64,000 nt of DNA, from positions 19,698 to 83,697 of the forward strand of contig CAZUXM010000005.1 of assembly GCA_964624635.1 (NCBI GenBank), in the 5' to 3' direction. Positions 9,503 to 16,977 of this stretch are shown here, piece after piece. The number at the start of each line of letters is the position of its first letter. Position 1 is the first letter of the stretch. Origin of the DNA: JANWKQ01 sp964624635 (lineage in GTDB: Bacteria > Bacteroidota > Bacteroidia > CAIKAF01). The notes beneath the pieces were generated by a model. That model made no database searches, had not been told where the DNA came from, and worked only from the letters and a program-made list of their open reading frames with translations. A program made the translations under genes and the position numbers.

Positions 9503-10960
9503 CTATATATTTTTGAATGCATTGGTTAATTCTTCTACATCGTCAAAATGATGTTTTACTCCTTGTACCTCTTGATAAGTTTCATGTCCTTTTCCTGCAA
9601 GTAGAATCACATCATTATTCCCTGCCAACTTGCAAGCAGCTGCAATAGCCTCTCTCCTGTCAGTAATCGTAATTGTTTTAATTAAATCATCAAGGTCAAG
9701 ACCATCTTTCATTTCCTTAATGATTTGTTCCGGGTCTTCATTTCGTGGATTATCAGAAGTAATAATTACTTTATCAGATAATCCCGCAGCTACTTTAGCC
9801 ATTACTGGTCGTTTGGTCTTATCTCTGTTTCCACCACAACCTACAATGGTTATTACTTTTTGTTCTTTTTTTACAATATCTCTTATTGTGTTCAATACAT
9901 TTTGTAATGCATCAGGGGTATGTGCATAATCAACAATACCTGTAATTTCTTTTGGACCTTTTACAATTTCAAATCTCCCATCTACGGGTTCCAATGTACT
10001 TAGGGTTGTAAGTGCATTCATTTTATCAATGCCTAATAACACTGCAGTACCATAAATTGCTGTTAGGTTATATGCGTTAAACTCACCTACAAATTGAGCC
10101 CATACTTCGGTATGGTCAACACTCAATTGTAAACCTGCAATATTGTTTTCAATAATGCGTGTTTTAAAATCGGCAATATTTCTTAAAGCATAATAATGTT
10201 TATTGGCTTTGCAGTTTTGCAACATTATTTTCCCGTTTTTGTCATCAGCATTGGATAGGGCAAATGCGGAATCCTTTAATCCATCGAACAATAATTTTTT
10301 GGATTTGAGATAATGATCAAAAGTTTGATGATAATCTAAATGATCATGAGTAAGGTTGGTAAACACGGCACCCTTAAATTCAATTCCTTCCACCCGGCCC
10401 TGATCCAATGCATGTGAACTTACTTCCATAAAACACATCTTGCATTTTTTATCTACCATTTCGCGTAAAGTCTTATTTAAACTTATTGCATCAGGGGTAG
10501 TATGGGTTGCCGGAAGTATAGTTTTATCAATAACAATTTTTACGGTGCTTATTAAACCGCATTTTACATCCAGTTTTGTAAATAGGTTGTACAAACCTGT
10601 AGCAACACTGGTTTTTCCGTTCGTTCCGGTAATGCCAATAAGTTTAATTTCTTTTGAGGGGTGATCATAAAAGTTGGCAGCGATGTTCCCTAATGCTTTT
10701 TTAGTATCACTTACTTTTACATAGGAAATTCCTTCTTTAAGTTGTGCAGGTAAATTTTCGCAAATAACAGCTACTGCTCCTTTGGCAATTACATCATCAA
10801 TAAATGCATGTCCATCACTTTGTGTGCCTCTTATTGCTATAAAGCAAGAGAGTTTAGTAACTTGTCTTGAGTCAAAACAAATATTCTCAATGGCTGTATT
10901 GTTATTACCATGGATTTCTATTAACCCTGATTTATATAATATGTCTTTTAATAATTTCAT
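9503..10960 (-). CDS. murE: UDP-MurNAc-L-Ala-D-Glu--meso-diaminopimelate ligase MurE
   Basis: MurE adds the third stem residue. The 485 residues contain the P-loop GITGTNGKTSVATGLY, the substrate motif THTTPDAISLNKTL, and near residue 410 the DNPRNEDP sequence. DNPR is the signature of meso-diaminopimelate-adding MurE enzymes (family knowledge), so the cell wall is predicted to be mDAP type. Its ATG overlaps the stop of the PASTA fragment of ftsI (ATGA), consistent with tight coupling. Confidence 0.97.
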   Translation of the reverse strand: MKLLKDILYKSGLIEIHGNNNTAIENICFDSRQVTKLSCFIAIRGTQSDGHAFIDDVIAKGAVAVICENLPAQLKEGISYVKVSDTKKALGNIAANFYDHPSKEIKLIGITGTNGKTSVATGLYNLFTKLDVKCGLISTVKIVIDKTILPATHTTPDAISLNKTLREMVDKKCKMCFMEVSSHALDQGRVEGIEFKGAVFTNLTHDHLDYHQTFDHYLKSKKLLFDGLKDSAFALSNADDKNGKIMLQNCKANKHYYALRNIADFKTRIIENNIAGLQLSVDHTEVWAQFVGEFNAYNLTAIYGTAVLLGIDKMNALTTLSTLEPVDGRFEIVKGPKEITGIVDYAHTPDALQNVLNTIRDIVKKEQKVITIVGCGGNRDKTKRPVMAKVAAGLSDKVIITSDNPRNEDPEQIIKEMKDGLDLDDLIKTITITDRREAIAAACKLAGNNDVILLAGKGHETYQEVQGVKHHFDDVEELTNAFKNI

Positions 10961-11223
10961 TTACTCAGTATCAGGGTAATATTTTTTTGTCCGTTAATAT
11001 TTGTGCCGGGTAGAATGGATTGTTCTTTTACTAATCCTCTGCCTATTACAATTACTTTTAGTCCAAGTTGTTCCATAATGTATATGGCATCTCTGGCTCC
11101 CATACCTTTTACATTAGGAATGGTGTTTTTATCAAATACAATTTCATCAGCACTTATGGTATTTGACGTTTTATTGGTAGTAGCAAAAGTTCCATTGGTT
11201 TTGCCTGATACAGTAATATCCAT
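10957..11223 (-). CDS. C-terminal PASTA domain of FtsI, separated by frameshift
   Basis: An 88-residue reading frame, +1 relative to the penicillin-binding protein upstream and overlapping its end by 53 bases. It contains one PASTA domain: IPNVKGMGARDAIYIMEQLGLKV followed by SILPGTNINGQKNITLIL. Bacteroidota division transpeptidases normally end with such a domain on the same polypeptide, so this is best read as the detached tail of ftsI rather than an independent gene. A single-base change between about 11205 and 11250 would rejoin them. Whether the shift is real or a sequencing error cannot be told from the sequence. Confidence 0.8.
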   Translation of the reverse strand: MDITVSGKTNGTFATTNKTSNTISADEIVFDKNTIPNVKGMGARDAIYIMEQLGLKVIVIGRGLVKEQSILPGTNINGQKNITLILSK

Positions 11224-13030
11224 TTTTACTGGCAGGAATTTGCTTTTTGGTATTTCTTACTTCTGTTTTGTAGAATGCCTGATTGATATCAAACGAAGAA
11301 GCATAAATTTTATCGGATACTGCTTTAAATATCGGACCGGCTACTACATTACCATAGTACACTCCTTCTGAAGGAGCATTTACCACTACGATGCAAGTGT
11401 ATTTAGGGTTATCTGCAGGGAAGTATCCACAGAAAGATGCACGGTATAATCTATTACCGGGTTTACCATATCCGTTCCCGTCATTGGCAATTTGTGCAGT
11501 ACCTGTTTTACCCGCAATTTGGTATACAGAGCCATTTAGGTTTTTTGCTGTACCGTTTTGCACCACCCCTTCCATCATTTTTTTCAAAGCTGCAACCGTT
11601 CCCGGTTTACATACTGATTCTTCTAGCACTTCCGTGTCAAAAGTTTTTACAATACGGGTTCTGTCACGTATTTCTTTTACAAATTTTGGCTTAACCATTT
11701 TACCATTGTTGGCAACCGCATTATATACCGTTAAAATTTGTAACGGAGTAATGTTGATTTCATAACCAAAAGCCATCTGTGCTAAACTTAATCCGCTCCA
11801 TTCTTTATCGCCGGGTTCGTGAATAATTGGAGTAGCTTCTCCGGGTAGTCCGGTATTTAGTTTTCTGTCTAAGTGTAATTTTTTTAAATGATCCACAAAT
11901 TTTTGTGGATTGTTGTTATAGTGTTGTAATACAGCTTTTATAAAAAATACGTTGGAGGATTGTTCAAACCCTTTTTGCATTGGTATCGTTCCATTTTTAT
12001 GTGAATCATGTACAGTGTGCCCATAATACGTAATGCTTCCGTCGTTGGTTGATAGTATTGATTCAGGAGTCATGTATCCATCATCTAATAATGCCATTGC
12101 TGTCATTAATTTAAATGTTGATCCAGGGTCAGTGGCTTCACCTATAGCATAATTAAAACTTTCATTGTAGTTACCATCTTCATCGCGTTTTAAATTGGCA
12201 ATGGCGGCAATATCACCGGTTTTGGTTTCCATCACAATAACACAACCATGACTAGAACCATGCATTTTCAATTGTCTGTCTAATTCGCTGGTAGCTACAT
12301 CCTGTAATTGTGGATCGATAGTGGTAACCACATCAAAACCATCAATCGGTTCAATGGTATTTTCGTGATCTACCGGTCTCCACATTCCTCCTGCTAATTT
12401 TTCCATGAGTCGTAAACCTTCTTCACCACGCAGGTAACTATCAAATGCCTCCTCAATCCCTAATCCCTGATTATTTTCGGTAGAATCTTTTCCAATAGTT
12501 CGTGCAGCTAAATTTCCATATGGTTTAACCCTTTTATATTTTTCTTCTTCAATTAATCCGCCTTTATACCTTCCTAAATTAAAAATGGGAAATTCACGTA
12601 CCAATTGAACTTCTCTTCTTGTAACATTGCGTTTTACTAATAAGTATTGATTCTTTTCTCTTCTTCCTTTATTTAATAGATCACGATACTGATTCCATGT
12701 TTTGTCTTTAAATAAATAAGCCAGTTGTATGCTTAATGAATCAATATTTTTATTCCAGGTTTCATCAGTTAATTTATCTGCCTGGGTATCCATACGCAAA
12801 TCGTACATAGGAACAGATATTGCCATGTAACTGGTATCTTTGGCAAGAATATTTCCACGGGTAGGTTTTACCAAAAACGTATCCTGGCTCATCATTTCAG
12901 CCATTGATCTCCACTTGTCACCTTCAATAAATTGGATTTGAAAAATTTTCCAAATCACAGCGACACCCATCAACACTACAAAAATGTAGAGGATGTACAT
13001 GCGCCATAATATGTCTTTTTTCTTATCCAT
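11171..13030 (-). CDS. ftsI: Division transpeptidase FtsI/PBP (frameshifted before PASTA domain)
   Basis: The septal D,D-transpeptidase that cross-links peptidoglycan with FtsW. It has an N-terminal membrane helix (about residues 10-30), the PBP dimer domain starting at VKPTRGNILAKD, and the transpeptidase domain with the catalytic SxxK as GSTFK, SxN as SSN, and KTG as GKTGTAQIA. After residue ~605 the frame runs into a short unrelated tail and stops, while the PASTA domain continues in the +1 frame at 10957-11223. Joined, the protein would be about 690-700 residues, the usual size. Its ATG overlaps the ftsL stop by one base (TAATG). Confidence 0.94.
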   Translation of the reverse strand: MDKKKDILWRMYILYIFVVLMGVAVIWKIFQIQFIEGDKWRSMAEMMSQDTFLVKPTRGNILAKDTSYMAISVPMYDLRMDTQADKLTDETWNKNIDSLSIQLAYLFKDKTWNQYRDLLNKGRREKNQYLLVKRNVTRREVQLVREFPIFNLGRYKGGLIEEEKYKRVKPYGNLAARTIGKDSTENNQGLGIEEAFDSYLRGEEGLRLMEKLAGGMWRPVDHENTIEPIDGFDVVTTIDPQLQDVATSELDRQLKMHGSSHGCVIVMETKTGDIAAIANLKRDEDGNYNESFNYAIGEATDPGSTFKLMTAMALLDDGYMTPESILSTNDGSITYYGHTVHDSHKNGTIPMQKGFEQSSNVFFIKAVLQHYNNNPQKFVDHLKKLHLDRKLNTGLPGEATPIIHEPGDKEWSGLSLAQMAFGYEINITPLQILTVYNAVANNGKMVKPKFVKEIRDRTRIVKTFDTEVLEESVCKPGTVAALKKMMEGVVQNGTAKNLNGSVYQIAGKTGTAQIANDGNGYGKPGNRLYRASFCGYFPADNPKYTCIVVVNAPSEGVYYGNVVAGPIFKAVSDKIYASSFDINQAFYKTEVRNTKKQIPASKNGYYCIRQNQWNFCYYQ

Positions 13031-13446
13031 TAATATATTTTGTTATAATCTGCGGTGCTTACATTAATAACCCTTGGCGGAATGCTATCAGAAATTTGCA
13101 TTCCGGTGGGTACTAATGTTTTTGCTACCTGGTATTCTTTTCTTTTTTCAGTGAGCTCTGCCTGAATAGAGATGAACTCTGCATGTAGTTCTTTTATCTC
13201 TTCTTCGGTTTTGGTGATCTCACGAATCTTATTCTCGGCATAATATGCATTGGCGATATATATTGCCAGTATTACAGCAATAAATAAAAAGAAAGGCAGA
13301 TTTTTAAGGAAGTAATCTCTTTGTAGAAATTCTCCGTTCAGCAAAAACAAAATAGAAAACCTTCTTTTTTTCTTAGGTTTTACTTTAGTCGTTGTTTCTG
13401 TGCTGCTGCTTTCTGTTTCTTTTATTATGTTTTTATTTTCGCTCAT
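13030..13446 (-). CDS. ftsL: FtsL-like divisome protein
   Basis: A small bitopic protein of 138 residues from the ATG at 13446 (MSENKNII). A lysine-rich cytoplasmic segment (KPKKKRR) is followed by one membrane helix (about FLFIAVILAIYIANAYY) and a periplasmic coiled coil rich in Glu and Lys (ENKIREITKTEEEIKEL...). Bacteroidota FtsL is recognised by this topology and its place between rsmH and ftsI, not by sequence. The frame stays open upstream to a TTG at 13530, but the ATG is the better start. Confidence 0.85.
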   Translation of the reverse strand: MSENKNIIKETESSSTETTTKVKPKKKRRFSILFLLNGEFLQRDYFLKNLPFFLFIAVILAIYIANAYYAENKIREITKTEEEIKELHAEFISIQAELTEKRKEYQVAKTLVPTGMQISDSIPPRVINVSTADYNKIY

Positions 13447-13529
13447 TGTGCCGGATAGAGCTTTGTTTGTTTTAAAGTTTTTTTGTTTGTCATTTCCGTA
13501 GTCTTGATAGTTTCTCGTTTGTATTTCCA

Positions 13530-13543
13530 ATGACTTAAGTCAT
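13530..13543. promoter_or_regulatory. Perfect 14-bp palindrome upstream of ftsL
   Basis: ATGACTTAAGTCAT is a perfect palindrome in the 130-base spacer between rsmH and the ftsL ATG. Flanking CCA and GG nearly extend it. It could be a binding site, but no family is recognised and chance is possible. Confidence 0.3.
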
Positions 13544-13576
13544 GGTTGGTCTGACGTAAACAAACAAGCCAACGGA

Positions 13577-14503
13577 TTATATTTTGATCCCGATTCGAAG
13601 TTTTGCGCTTCGGCTTCGGGGGTTTTTTTCTATCTCTTCATCATCTGGTATTATGGGTTTTGTGGTGAGTGATTTGATGGGAGCTTGTACATTTCCGTAA
13701 ATGTCTTTTTCTATTTTCCCTTCCAAGTTTCCACTCTTAAAAAAGTTTTTCACCAATCTGTCTTCCAAGCTATGGTAACTCATAATGGCTATTCTTCCTC
13801 CCGGTTTTAAAACTCTTAAACTACCTTCCAATAAAACTTTCAATACTTCTAGTTCGTCATTTACTTCAATTCGTATGGCTTGAAATAGTTGTACCAGTTG
13901 GTCTTTTTCTAATTGAGGTTTAGTTGAACCTGCAATTGCTTTTTTTAAATCAGAAGGAGTAATAATGGTTTCCAGTTTTCTTGCTTTTACAATTTTCGAA
14001 GCAAGGAGTCTTGAGTTTCGTAATTCACCATAGTAATAAAATACATCCGCCAACTGTTTTTCGTCATACTCGTTTAAAATTATTTGAGCATTTAATTTGG
14101 CTGATGTATCCATTCGCATATCCATAGGTTCATCAAATCGAATGGAGAAGCCTCTGTTGCCAGTGTCAAACTGGTGACTCGATACTCCAATATCAGCCAG
14201 GATTCCATCAATTGGAATTATTCCGTCTTGTACCAGATAATTTTCAAAGAACCTATAATTACTTTTTATCAATGTCAACCTTTCATCAGGGAGTTTGTTT
14301 GCTATTGCATCATCGTCCTGATCAAATGCGTATAGTTTGCCTTTTTGTGTTAGTCTATTCAGTATTTCTGCTGAATGACCACCGCCACCGTAGGTTACAT
14401 CCACATACACTCCTCCCGGGTCGGTTATTAAGCCGTCCACGGTTTGTTTCAGGAGAACAGGAATGTGATAACCATGATCCGTTTCTCCTTTTCCTCTCAT
14501 CAT
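13577..14503 (-). CDS. rsmH: 16S rRNA (cytosine1402-N4)-methyltransferase RsmH
   Basis: RsmH (MraW) methylates N4 of C1402 in 16S rRNA at the decoding centre. The 308 residues show the SAM-binding motif GVYVDVTYGGGGHSAEIL, FDQDDDAIANKL, GILADIGVSSHQFD, and RIAIMSYHSLEDRLVK near the C-terminus. It starts at ATG 14503, overlapping the mraZ stop by 4 bases (ATGA), the typical mraZ-rsmH pairing. Confidence 0.97.
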   Translation of the reverse strand: MMRGKGETDHGYHIPVLLKQTVDGLITDPGGVYVDVTYGGGGHSAEILNRLTQKGKLYAFDQDDDAIANKLPDERLTLIKSNYRFFENYLVQDGIIPIDGILADIGVSSHQFDTGNRGFSIRFDEPMDMRMDTSAKLNAQIILNEYDEKQLADVFYYYGELRNSRLLASKIVKARKLETIITPSDLKKAIAGSTKPQLEKDQLVQLFQAIRIEVNDELEVLKVLLEGSLRVLKPGGRIAIMSYHSLEDRLVKNFFKSGNLEGKIEKDIYGNVQAPIKSLTTKPIIPDDEEIEKNPRSRSAKLRIGIKI

Positions 14504-14970
14504 TCTTGTTCCAGATTCAGGTCAATATCACCCATTACTTTTTCGGCCAGTTGAGCAAAGTCGTCTGCACTAATTCTCATGGTGCTTTCGTAACCTTGTT
14601 TGCTCCACAACTCAATCTTTCTACCATTGGCAGTAAAGTAGCAGTCGGTTTCAATGGCTGCATACTTTTGTAGTTCTTTCGGAACTAATAATCTGCCAGC
14701 GGCATCAAGCGTAATTAGCGTGGCACCGTTGTTAAAGAGCCTTATAAATTGCCGGTTTTCGGCTTTAAAGGGGTTGAGTGCATTAATTTTTTTGCTGATG
14801 GCATCCCATTCTTTTTTGGGATAAAGAACTAAGCATTCCTCAAAACCTCTGTTGATTACAAACTCTTCTTGGCCAGCTTCACCCAACTGTTTTCTAAAGG
14901 GCGCAGGAAACATTACCCGTCCTTTAGCATCCAGTTTTGCTGTGAATTCTCCAATAAAGTTTGCCATCAT
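14500..14970 (-). CDS. mraZ: Transcriptional regulator MraZ
   Basis: MraZ is a DNA-binding regulator of the dcw operon, built of two AbrB-like swapped-hairpin repeats. In this 156-residue protein the first repeat is GEFTAKLDAKGRVMFPAPFRKQL and the second begins TLITLDAAGRLLVPKELQKYA; both carry the DxxGR signature. It is the first gene of the cluster. The start may be ATG 14970 or the next codon, ATG 14967. Upstream lie four MraZ-box repeats that overlap the promoter, as expected for autoregulation. Confidence 0.96.
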   Translation of the reverse strand: MMANFIGEFTAKLDAKGRVMFPAPFRKQLGEAGQEEFVINRGFEECLVLYPKKEWDAISKKINALNPFKAENRQFIRLFNNGATLITLDAAGRLLVPKELQKYAAIETDCYFTANGRKIELWSKQGYESTMRISADDFAQLAEKVMGDIDLNLEQE

Positions 14971-14984
14971 GAAAATTTTCGATT

Positions 14985-15014
14985 CAAAAATACCTAAGTT
15001 TTACCACTTTGCAA
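14985..15014 (-). promoter_or_regulatory. Promoter of the dcw cluster (Bacteroidota type)
   Basis: On the minus strand TTG (15014-15012), 19 bases, then TATTTTTG (14992-14985). This matches the Bacteroidota primary-sigma consensus TTG-N17-23-TAnnTTTG. Transcription would begin near 14978, only about 8-11 bases before the mraZ ATG. The -33 element lies within the MraZ box. Confidence 0.75.
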
Positions 15015-15040
15015 CACTATTTCCCACTATCTACCACTTT
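15001..15040 (-). promoter_or_regulatory. MraZ box: four direct repeats with 10-bp period
   Basis: Read on the minus strand, four consecutive decamers are AAAGTGGTAG, ATAGTGGGAA, ATAGTGTTGC and AAAGTGGTAA. Each starts (A/T)AAGTG-like and the period is exactly one helical turn. This fits the AAAGTGG(T/G)-N3 consensus described for MraZ targets in Mollicutes and the TGGGN repeats of E. coli. The box sits 31-70 bases before mraZ and covers the -33 element, so MraZ binding should block the promoter. Confidence 0.8.
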
Positions 15041-15253
15041 GTTTAAAAGTATAACTTATGAACAGGCTGAATATTGCATTTTTAAGGGCATTTTAACCTG
15101 TAGTACTTGGTAATACTAGAAAAATTAGGATATTGGGAATTAACAATTTATATAGTATTGAATATCAATAGTATATGTATTTTTAATTCTTTATTTTAAT
15201 TTAGTATAGCTTAATTGTTTATAAATCAAATATATATGATTTTAATGATCACA

Positions 15254-15361
15254 CTAGCTGGTTTGAGTTCCTGCAATAAAATCCAAGCCAGCATGGGTTT
15301 TCCAGATGTTTTTTTATCTACTCGACAAACCCATGCAGGGTGAAAATTAAATGTCAGCTAG
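15254..15361. repeat. Nested palindromic intergenic element
   Basis: The outer arms are CTAGCTG (15254-15260) and CAGCTAG (15355-15361). The inner arms are GCATGGGTTT (15291-15300) and AAACCCATGC (15327-15336), perfect over 10 bases with a 26-base loop. CCTGC (15270-15274) can also pair with GCAGG at 15335-15339. The nested pairing suggests a folded RNA or a non-autonomous mobile repeat; no open frame of note lies inside. Confidence 0.45.
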
Positions 15362-15450
15362 CTATCGCTGCCTATATAAATTCAATATAGTTTTAAAGTA
15401 TTTCGGTGAATTTTTGAAGAGAGTGGAAGAAAGTGGGAATTAGGTTTCTG

Positions 15451-15510
15451 GTTTAAAGTTGGAGAGGTTTCAGGTTGAAGGTTTTAGATTTCAAGTTTAA
15501 AGTTGAAGAG
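15451..15510. repeat. Short imperfect direct repeat, AT-rich
   Basis: GTTTAAAGTTGGAGAG at 15451-15466 recurs with one mismatch at 15495-15510. The surrounding phrases (ttcaggttgaagg, tttcaagttt) resemble a similar low-complexity stretch on the other strand at about 26262-26322. No gene is seen. Confidence 0.35.
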
Positions 15511-15562
15511 AATGGAAATTTGAGAAGTTGAATAGGCTTATAATCAGTATATTTCTCTACCA

Positions 15563-15587
15563 TCATGCTGAAACAAGTTCAGCATGA
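15563..15587. repeat. Perfect 10-bp hairpin repeat (TCATGCTGAA)
   Basis: TCATGCTGAA, a 5-base loop, then TTCAGCATGA. This sequence type (ATGCTGAAC...TTCAGCAT) occurs as a dispersed intergenic repeat in many Bacteroidota genomes as I recall; only one copy is in this window. Confidence 0.5.
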
Positions 15588-15663
15588 CGAAGAATCTTAG
15601 TCATTGAAGCAGATTCCTAATCGGACAATTTAAAATCTACCATCTGCAAGTTGAAATCTGAAA

Positions 15664-16140
15664 TTACCTCAAGGTATACTTCAATATCTCTTCTTTATGG
15701 TGCGGAAATAAATCAATGAGTTCGTTACGATCAATCATTTCGAACCCCGAAAATTCGAATCCCGGACTTACGACACAGCTCACTAAACTATATGATTCAG
15801 GCGAAATGACCCTTGCCCCAAACCAATGATTTTTTGGAATAACCACGGTTAAATTTTCTCCTTCGTTAGGACCACAAATTTGTACACTCCATTTCCCCTC
15901 TGCATCTATCATATACAAAGCCACACTTGATCCGTAATGATAATACCAAAGCTCATCACTTTTTAAGCGATGACAAAATGATTTTGCATCTGATTCTATT
16001 AAGTAATAAATGGAAGTAGCGGTAGATTTTTCCATTCCTTCATGGTTCACTTTCTCATCACAACGATAAATTTCATGGTAATAGCCACCTTCGGGATGGT
16101 GTTGTAAGTTAAGGCGGTTGATCCAGTAATTTCTATCCAA
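15664..16140 (-). CDS. Cupin-like protein, DUF985/cupin_5 family (copy 1)
   Basis: A 158-residue soluble protein with the pattern of the DUF985 (cupin_5, RmlC-like) family: YWINRLNLQHHPEGGYYHEIYR at the start, TSIYYLIESDAKSFCHRLKSDELWYYHYGS in the middle, and the conserved NHWFGARVISPESYSLVSCVVSPGFEF. The fold is a double-stranded beta helix related to sugar epimerases; the substrate is unknown. It is a paralogue of the next gene (16388-16900), aligned over the full length, and lies 247 bases from it, so this is a tandem duplication. Confidence 0.85.
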   Translation of the reverse strand: MDRNYWINRLNLQHHPEGGYYHEIYRCDEKVNHEGMEKSTATSIYYLIESDAKSFCHRLKSDELWYYHYGSSVALYMIDAEGKWSVQICGPNEGENLTVVIPKNHWFGARVISPESYSLVSCVVSPGFEFSGFEMIDRNELIDLFPHHKEEILKYTLR

Positions 16141-16280
16141 AAGGTGTTGGGTTTAAGTAGAGTAAAGTTAACAATTCAATTGAATGAGAGTGCTTTTTGT
16201 GAGTTAATAAATGATTTGTTATTCCGGAGTTATAGAAGTGCATTGCTGTGAATATATTGATATCTGTGTTATTTTTCATT

Positions 16281-16380
16281 TCCCGCAGAATTCGCAGATT
16301 TTCACAGATGTTATTTTGTCTCTACTTTTTTCGATTAAGCGCCGCTTTTATTCCGCAGAAGCCTCGCAGGCTCGGCTGAC
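16281..16380. repeat. GC-rich patch with repeated CCGCAGAA/CGCAG phrases
   Basis: The spacer between the two DUF985 genes contains cccgcagaattcgcag near 16281 and ccgcagaagcctcgcag near 16352, beside agcgccgct. The higher G+C and the repeated CGCAGA words suggest a dispersed repeat fragment. Borders are approximate. Confidence 0.3.
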
Positions 16381-16387
16381 ATATAAT

Positions 16388-16900
16388 TTATAGTAAAGTA
16401 TAAAACAAGATTGCTTCCTTATGCTGTGGGAATTTTTCAATTAATTCATTTCTGTCTACTGATTGAAAATCAGCATATTCAAATCCTGGTGATACATTGC
16501 AGCTCACCAAGGCATACGAATCAGGATCAAAAACACGGGCTCCAAACCAGGTGTTTTTAGGAACCAATACAGCAAAATCTTCTTCGTCACCAGAGCCACA
16601 AATTTTTACTGAAAAATTTCCTTCTTCGTCAATCATGTAAATGGTAATGGACGATCCATAGTGAAAATACCACATTTCATCAGCACTGAGTTTATGACAA
16701 AAGGATTTGGTTTCGGAATCATATAAATGATAAATAGAAGTGGATGCATTGTGATTGACCATTATATTAGTTTTGCCGTCAACCATATCAATACTTCTGT
16801 AGTTTTCTGTAAAATGTCCTCCGTCCGGATGTGGACGTAGGTGTAGTTTATTAATCCAAAAAGATTTGTCTTTGTCTTGGGATTCGGCAAACATAGTCAA
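16388..16900 (-). CDS. Cupin-like protein, DUF985/cupin_5 family (copy 2)
   Basis: A 170-residue paralogue of the protein at 15664-16140. Shared blocks include WINKLHLRPHPDGGHF, TSIYHLYDSETKSFCHKL, ADEMWYFHYGSS, KNTWFGARVFDPDSYALVSC and SPGFEYADF. It has a few more N-terminal residues (MTMFAESQDKDKS). The start could be ATG 16900 or the second ATG two codons later. Function beyond the cupin fold is not known. The gene order and identity of conserved blocks point to duplication followed by moderate divergence. Confidence 0.85.
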   Translation of the reverse strand: MTMFAESQDKDKSFWINKLHLRPHPDGGHFTENYRSIDMVDGKTNIMVNHNASTSIYHLYDSETKSFCHKLSADEMWYFHYGSSITIYMIDEEGNFSVKICGSGDEEDFAVLVPKNTWFGARVFDPDSYALVSCNVSPGFEYADFQSVDRNELIEKFPQHKEAILFYTLL

Positions 16901-16927
16901 TTCGGTTAGGCAGTATAAATATATAAA

Positions 16928-16955
16928 AAAAGCCGACAGATTTCTGTCGGCTTTT
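16928..16955 (-). terminator. Intrinsic terminator after the lamin-tail T9SS gene
   Basis: AAAAGCCGACAGA and its complement TCTGTCGGCTTTT form a 13-bp stem. On the minus strand it is followed by a run of seven T, 23 bases past the stop of the gene at 16978. Confidence 0.85.
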
Positions 16956-16977
16956 CAAATAATATAGTTTGAATAAT

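Larger units (their letters stand above)
15041..15663. other. Repeat-rich intergenic region without a gene
   Basis: I see no supportable coding region in these 623 bases. They hold AT-rich DNA (15120-15250), a nested palindromic element (15254-15361), a short direct repeat (15451-15510) and a perfect hairpin repeat (15563-15587). The mraZ and DUF985 genes on either side are both on the minus strand, so the DUF985 gene's 3' end faces this region and the dcw promoter lies at its left edge. Confidence 0.7.

Noticed and set aside
10957..11223. Independent PASTA-domain gene
   Set aside because: It overlaps ftsI in the +1 frame and fits the missing end of that protein; the domain is normally fused.
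11240..11250. Programmed -1 frameshift at an A-rich run in ftsI
   Set aside because: The shift needed to reach the PASTA frame is +1, and the run has only five A; it does not match the A-AAA-AAG slip pattern in the required direction.
13447..13530. Longer FtsL start at TTG 13530
   Set aside because: An ATG at 13446 gives a normal FtsL, and the extension runs into the 14-bp palindrome.
15361..15663. Short reading frames in the spacer before the DUF985 gene
   Set aside because: Low-complexity AT-rich phrases with repeats, no start or composition typical of genes.
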